Of a DNA stretch of 11,588 bases, positions 7,506 through 11,588 are shown piece by piece (within the stretch, counting starts at the first letter, position 1; each line of letters begins with the position of its first letter). A program made the position numbers and the translations under genes. Origin of the DNA: Pseudomonadota bacterium (GTDB lineage Bacteria > Pseudomonadota > Gammaproteobacteria > Acidiferrobacterales > UBA6901). The notes under the pieces were generated by a model, which made no database searches, was not told the DNA's origin, and saw only the letters and a list, made by a program, of their open reading frames with translations. Location of the stretch: the NCBI GenBank assembly GCA_021785795.1, contig JAJYEK010000004.1, positions 1 through 11,588 of the forward strand, read 5' to 3'.

Positions 7506-8237
7506 TCACCAGCTGGTTACATCGTCCAGCGATGGATCGGTAATTGGCGGTTTGGGGAGCTTGGCCTCCTTTTTCAGAGGATTGGCCGCGCGAATCAGCT
7601 CGTCATCATGAATCTTCATGCGCGTCTTGCGCCGTGGCAAATAGTGGTTAGCCGGCCTCGTGCCCCACTCTGGCATAAGCGCATAGCCACCAGACTCCCG
7701 GATCGCGACCGAAACCTGCGAGTCGGGATCATGCACATCGCCGAACAGCCGCGCATTGGTCGGACAGGCCAGTACGCAAGCCGGTCTGCGCTCTGATTCC
7801 GGCAGCGTCCGGTCATAGATGCGATCCACACACAAGGTGCATTTTTTCATGACTTTCTGGTGCTCGTCTATTTCGCGTGCGCCGTACGGACAGGCCCACG
7901 AACAGTATTTGCAGCCGATGCACTTGTTGTAGTCCACGAGTACGATTCCATCTTCCGGCCGCTTGTAGCTTGCGCCGGTAGGACATACCGGAACGCATGG
8001 CGGATCTTCGCAGTGCAGGCAGGATTTCGGAAAATGCACGGTCTCGGTGCGCGGAAACTCACCCACTTCGAATGTCTGAACCCGGTTGAAGAACGTACCC
8101 GTAGGATCGGCGCCATACGGCCTGTCGTCTGACATGGAAACGGCTGCTCCGGACGTGTTCCATTCCTTGCAGCTGGTAACACAGGCATGACAGCCCACGC
8201 ACACATTGAGGTCGATTACCAGAGCGAGCTGCGTCAT
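7506..8237 (-). CDS. soeB: Sulfite dehydrogenase iron-sulfur subunit with four [4Fe-4S] clusters
   Basis: This 243-residue ferredoxin-like subunit carries electrons from the molybdenum subunit to the membrane anchor. Sixteen cysteines in four groups fit four [4Fe-4S] clusters: C13, C16, C19, C23; C73, C76, C81, C85; C106, C109, C112, C116; and C133, C136, C154, C158. In this family the groups exchange ligands between paired clusters. The pattern CVGCHACVTSCKEWN and the CP-containing second and third groups are typical of the DmsB/PsrB/SoeB family. A tail of about 80 residues after the last cysteine is rich in charged residues and Pro. The start at 8237 is chosen because its ATG overlaps the soeA stop (ATGA) and AGGGGG lies upstream. 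A frame extension to 8273 would lie within soeA. No signal peptide is present. Confidence 0.95.
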   Translation of the reverse strand: MTQLALVIDLNVCVGCHACVTSCKEWNTSGAAVSMSDDRPYGADPTGTFFNRVQTFEVGEFPRTETVHFPKSCLHCEDPPCVPVCPTGASYKRPEDGIVLVDYNKCIGCKYCSWACPYGAREIDEHQKVMKKCTLCVDRIYDRTLPESERRPACVLACPTNARLFGDVHDPDSQVSVAIRESGGYALMPEWGTRPANHYLPRRKTRMKIHDDELIRAANPLKKEAKLPKPPITDPSLDDVTSW

Positions 8238-11128
8238 GGCTTTTTCCCCCTGCCAGCGAAATACGCGAGCCACGGCCGCCGCTGGCCAACACCGGGCGGC
8301 GGGGCAATCGGCTGGAACTGCGGATAAGTCTGCTGCGGCTCTCCGGGCGCGGCCTTGTACACGCGCACCCGCACATCGTACCAGCCGGCCTGGCCGGTCA
8401 CCGGATCGGAATTGGACAGATGCACCCCGTCCGCAGCGACGGGAAGTTCCTCTGAAATCAGGTGATTAAGCAGAAACCCCTTCTGAGATTCGTTAGCGTT
8501 CGGCTCGAGATTCCATGCGCCCGACTGCTTGCCGATGGCGTTCCAGGTCCAGACCGTGCCCGGCTCTACCGCCTCGCTGAAGCGGCACATGCAGCGCACA
8601 CGCCCCCACATCGACTCCACCCACACCCAATCTCCGTCGCGCAGCCCTTCCTGCGATCCCAGCTGCGGGCTCAAGTAGAGATAGTTATGGGCATGTATCT
8701 GGCGCAGCCACGCATTCTGCGAATCCCAGGAATGGTACATGGCCATGGGCCGCTGGGTGACTGCGTTGAGGGGGTACTTGCGACGGTCGGTGCGCTGGGT
8801 CTCAAGCGGCTCGTGGTAAAACGGCAACGGATCGAAATACGTCGCAATGCGCGCGCGCAGGCGTTCCGGCGGCTGCTTGCCGGAAGTCCGGCCCTGGGCA
8901 GCGAGACGGAATTTCTGTAAAACTTCCGAATAAAGCTGGATCAGTATGGGCTCGGCATAACGGGTGAGGCGATGGCGCTGTGCCCACTCCAGGTAGCCCT
9001 TGTTCCAGTTGCGCAGGTACTGATATGAACGCGGCAATCTGTAGTGGTAGACACAATTGTTCTTCTCGTACATTTCCCATTGACGCGGATTGGGTTCGCC
9101 CCTCATGAACTTCTCGCCCCCTGTCCCGCGCCAGCCCGCCAGAAACCCGATGCCCGATCCGGGTTCGGTCTCATAATTCACGACGAAATCGGGGTAATCG
9201 CGGAATTTGCGGGTGCCATCATCATTTACGAATGCCGGAAGGCGCAGGCGCGACGCTACTTCGATCAAGACCTCCTGGAACGGTCGACACTGGCCGGTAG
9301 GTGGCACCACCGGGACACGTACGGAGTCAACCGGACCGTCGAATTCCGAAATCGGCCGATCAAGGATGCTCATCACATCATGGCGTTCAAGGTAAGTAGT
9401 ATCCGGAAGGACCAGATCGGCGAATGCAACCATTTCCGACTCAAAGGCATCACAGACCACCAGGAAAGGGATCTTGTATTCGCCATCCTCGCGCCGGTCG
9501 TTAAGCATGCGACGGATTTCTGCCGTGTTCATGGCGGAGTTCCATGCCATGTTCGACATGAAAATGAGCAGGGTATCAATTGGGTAGGGATCTCCGCGCC
9601 AGGCGTTGGTGATGACATTGTGCATCAACCCGTGGACCGACAGCGGATATTCCCAGGAGAATGCCTTGTCTATGCGCACCGGCTCGCCTTCCTGATCCAC
9701 GAACAGATCGTCGGGCTCCGCCGGCCAGCCGAGCGCCATGCCATCCAAGACCGAGTCTGGCTGCACTGCCTCGGGTCCGCGTGGCGTCTTGGCGCAAGGC
9801 GGAATCGGGCGCGGAAACGGCGCCTTGTGACGGAAACCACCCGGACGGTCGATGGTTCCAAGCAGGCTCATCAGCACCGAGAGGGCGCGGATTGCATGAA
9901 ATCCGTTCGAATGCGCCGCCAGGCCGCGCATCGCATGAAACGCGACCGGATTGCCAGTTACCGTATCATGCTCCGCGCCCCACGAATCAGTCCAAGCGAT
10001 GGGCAGTTCGATCCGGTGATCGCGCGCGGTGACGCCCATTTCGTTGGCAAGCCGGCGGATCGTTTCCGCTGGGACCCCAGTTATTCCTGCGGCCCACTCG
10101 GGTGTATAATCCTTGACACGGTTTACAAGAAGTTGGAATGCTGGCTTGACCGGCGTGCCGTCTTTCAGGGTGAATTCGCCAAGAAGAAATGGATCAGCTC
10201 CCTCAGTATGGGACCTAACCGGCTGGCCACTGAGCCTATCCCACCAGAGCTGATCCTGGGGATCGAAACATCCTTCCTCGTGCGGTTCGCCCGTACGCAC
10301 CAGCAGACCGGACCGCGGTCCGTCAGCGGTCAGATCCACGAGTTGCGGTCCATTCGTATAACGCACGACGAAATCGCGGTCATACAGCCCCTGACGGATG
10401 ATTTCGTGAATCAGCGCTAACAGCAACGCGCCGTCCGTGCCGGGCTTGATCGGCACCCATTCGTCGGCAATTGCCGAATAGCCGGTGCGCACGGGATTGA
10501 TTGATACGAATCGCCCGCCGTTGCGCTTGAACTTGGATATGGCGATCTTTAGCGGATTGGAATGATGGTCCTCTGCCGTACCGATCATGACGAACAGCTT
10601 GGCTCTATCAAGATCGGGCCCGCCGAACTCCCAAAACGAGCCTCCGATCGTGTAGATCATGCCTGCTGCCATGTTGACCGAACAGAACCCGCCGTGTGCC
10701 GCATAGTTCGGCGTACCGAACTGCCTCGCGAACAGGCTGGTCAGCGCCTGCATCTGGTCACGGCCGGTAAAAAGCGCAAACTTCTTTGGATCGCTCGAAC
10801 GGATCTGCGCAAGCCGTTCCGTCATGAGCGCAAACGCTTCGTCCCAACTGATCTCCTCGAACTCGTTGGCGCCGCGCTCTGCGCCTGCTTTGCGACGCAG
10901 CGGCTTGGTGAGGCGCGCCGGGGAGTATTGCTTCATTATTCCGGATGCACCTTTCGCGCAGATCACTCCTTTATTGAGCGGGTGATCGGGATTGCCCTCG
11001 ATGTAACGGACCTGACCATCGCGCAGATGCACGCGTATGCCGCACCGGCAGGCACACATATAGCAGGTTGTATTTTTGGTTTCCGAAACCCCGCTGGGAA
11101 CGGGTGACGTATCGGTTGAAATATTCAT
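8234..11128 (-). CDS. soeA: Sulfite dehydrogenase molybdopterin catalytic subunit
   Basis: This 964-residue member of the DMSO reductase (Mo-bis-MGD) superfamily is the catalytic subunit for oxidising sulfite to sulfate. The N-terminal [4Fe-4S] site is CYMCACRC (C22, C25, C29, with C27 extra) plus C57 in GVICAKG. GGFCSVN at 146-152 puts a Cys (C149) where the family has its molybdenum ligand, as in Psr/Phs-type enzymes. The C-terminal molybdopterin dinucleotide-binding domain starts near residue 790 and includes RDGDWVWVES and NEPNANES-like sequence (here NLEPNANES). There is no twin-arginine signal. That fits the cytoplasm-facing SoeABC of purple sulfur bacteria and argues against exported Psr, Phs or DMSO reductases. 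soeB starts within its stop codon. The start at 11128 lacks a strong Shine-Dalgarno sequence but is supported by the close promoter and the N-terminal Cys motif. Confidence 0.92.
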   Translation of the reverse strand: MNISTDTSPVPSGVSETKNTTCYMCACRCGIRVHLRDGQVRYIEGNPDHPLNKGVICAKGASGIMKQYSPARLTKPLRRKAGAERGANEFEEISWDEAFALMTERLAQIRSSDPKKFALFTGRDQMQALTSLFARQFGTPNYAAHGGFCSVNMAAGMIYTIGGSFWEFGGPDLDRAKLFVMIGTAEDHHSNPLKIAISKFKRNGGRFVSINPVRTGYSAIADEWVPIKPGTDGALLLALIHEIIRQGLYDRDFVVRYTNGPQLVDLTADGPRSGLLVRTGEPHEEGCFDPQDQLWWDRLSGQPVRSHTEGADPFLLGEFTLKDGTPVKPAFQLLVNRVKDYTPEWAAGITGVPAETIRRLANEMGVTARDHRIELPIAWTDSWGAEHDTVTGNPVAFHAMRGLAAHSNGFHAIRALSVLMSLLGTIDRPGGFRHKAPFPRPIPPCAKTPRGPEAVQPDSVLDGMALGWPAEPDDLFVDQEGEPVRIDKAFSWEYPLSVHGLMHNVITNAWRGDPYPIDTLLIFMSNMAWNSAMNTAEIRRMLNDRREDGEYKIPFLVVCDAFESEMVAFADLVLPDTTYLERHDVMSILDRPISEFDGPVDSVRVPVVPPTGQCRPFQEVLIEVASRLRLPAFVNDDGTRKFRDYPDFVVNYETEPGSGIGFLAGWRGTGGEKFMRGEPNPRQWEMYEKNNCVYHYRLPRSYQYLRNWNKGYLEWAQRHRLTRYAEPILIQLYSEVLQKFRLAAQGRTSGKQPPERLRARIATYFDPLPFYHEPLETQRTDRRKYPLNAVTQRPMAMYHSWDSQNAWLRQIHAHNYLYLSPQLGSQEGLRDGDWVWVESMWGRVRCMCRFSEAVEPGTVWTWNAIGKQSGAWNLEPNANESQKGFLLNHLISEELPVAADGVHLSNSDPVTGQAGWYDVRVRVYKAAPGEPQQTYPQFQPIAPPPGVGQRRPWLAYFAGRGKKP

Positions 11129-11158
11129 TCGGAGCGTTGCTCAGGAAAACGGAGCTTG

Positions 11159-11188
11159 ACTATATTTGGAGGCTCAATCCGATGCCAA
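11159..11188 (-). promoter_or_regulatory. Predicted sigma70-type promoter of soeABC
   Basis: On the minus strand TTGGCA (11188-11183) and TATAGT (11164-11159) are each five of six matches to the -35 and -10 consensus, separated by 18 bases. Transcription would begin near 11152, giving a leader of about 24 bases before the soeA ATG. A small GAGC-GTT-GCTC inverted repeat (11132-11142) lies in that leader. The -35 box overlaps the start codon and the spacer covers the ribosome-binding site of the divergent gene, so expression of the two could interfere. Confidence 0.45.
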
Positions 11189-11588
11189 TTAGGATTATTA
11201 ACAGGCGCATAAGCCGCTGCCGGAAATCCTGCACGCCTTTTCCGCCGGATGCGCCGGGCCGAACGGATTCGGCCGCAACACCGACCCGCCGTGCCCTCTC
11301 GCCGGCGCAGGCAGCCCGTGCCGCCTGTCTTGTCCCGATGCTGCTGCTGGCACGCACAGCGGCAGCGGTGATATCGATAGGCGCGGGAGGCGACGTGTTG
11401 TACGCTCCGGGGACGTACGCCCTGTTTTTGAATTACCGGCCGCAGGCACAGCATTTGGTTTACTTTGCAGGTGGCTGGCGCGGGCGGTACCATGATGAAT
11501 TCTACGGCGCCGGTTACCACTGCGGGTATGGCCGCCTGTCTCTCTCGTTTGGGATAGCCTACCTGGCGGACGAAACCGCCATCAAAGA
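11182..11588 (+). CDS. Unidentified, possible outer-membrane beta-barrel protein, 5' part only
   Basis: The frame is open from ATG 11182 to the window end (135 complete codons). GGAGG at 11168-11172, nine bases before the ATG, is a perfect Shine-Dalgarno sequence, and third positions are GC-rich like the neighbours. The first 45 residues are basic and Pro/Ala-rich. A hydrophobic stretch around ACLVPMLLLARTAAAV (residues 48-63) could be the core of a signal peptide, though with an unusually long leading segment. The rest alternates in a beta-strand-like way with many aromatic and Gly residues (YALFLNYRP, HLVYFAGGWRGRYH, LSLSFGIAYLADE). This suggests an outer-membrane barrel, perhaps of the PagL/acyloxyacyl hydrolase type, but I do not recognise it firmly. 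The next in-frame ATG (11338) lacks a ribosome-binding site and would leave too short a signal. It is transcribed divergently from soeABC, 53 bases away. Confidence 0.5.
   Translation, partial: MPIRIINRRISRCRKSCTPFPPDAPGRTDSAATPTRRALSPAQAARAACLVPMLLLARTAAAVISIGAGGDVLYAPGTYALFLNYRPQAQHLVYFAGGWRGRYHDEFYGAGYHCGYGRLSLSFGIAYLADETAIK

Noticed and set aside
9044..10420. A 458-codon plus-strand frame antisense to soeA
   Set aside because: It lies wholly inside an unmistakable soeA on the other strand, has no recognisable domain, and is rich in Arg, His and Pro as expected of the antisense of a GC-rich gene.
11125..11520. A 131-codon minus-strand frame whose stop overlaps the soeA start (ATGA)
   Set aside because: The product is Arg/Cys-rich and unlike any family. 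The plus-strand frame from 11182 has the better ribosome-binding site and protein-like composition. The overlap with soeA appears to be chance.

Overview
The window looks like chromosomal DNA from a sulfur-oxidising gammaproteobacterium, of the kind found among purple sulfur bacteria and their chemolithotrophic relatives. This is inferred from two things. One is a complete soeABC set for sulfite oxidation. The other is the rpe-gph-trpE-trpG gene order, which is common in Beta- and Gammaproteobacteria. Coding regions are GC-rich with GC-rich third codon positions, which also explains many long spurious antisense frames. I see no transposase, integrase, phage gene, tRNA, rRNA or CRISPR array.

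Layout. Positions 1-3123 (minus strand, read right to left) hold rpe, gph, trpE and the first 12 codons of trpG, which runs off the left edge. rpe and gph overlap by four bases. The 129-base gph-trpE spacer is almost entirely made of nested inverted repeats. Positions 3124-3453 are a divergent non-coding region. Positions 3454-6314 (plus strand) hold a small DUF2892-type membrane protein. It overlaps by four bases the start of a membrane-bound HAMP-PAS-GGDEF-EAL protein. The 127-base gap after it is convergent with the soe operon.

Positions 6442-11128 (minus strand) hold soeA, soeB and soeC. They encode a molybdenum/iron-sulfur/membrane-anchor complex that oxidises sulfite to sulfate at the cytoplasmic face and passes electrons to quinone. 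soeA and soeB overlap by four bases. The 86-base soeB-soeC spacer carries a long two-part hairpin. A 53-base divergent region follows, with a good sigma70-like promoter for soe. At the right edge a plus-strand frame from 11182 is still open at 11588. It has a perfect Shine-Dalgarno sequence and may encode an outer-membrane beta-barrel protein.

The three gene groups (pentose phosphate/phosphoglycolate/tryptophan, cyclic-di-GMP signalling, sulfite oxidation) have no obvious metabolic link. The least explained signals are the structured trpE leader, the soeB-soeC hairpin, the altered EAL active site, and the unidentified right-edge gene.
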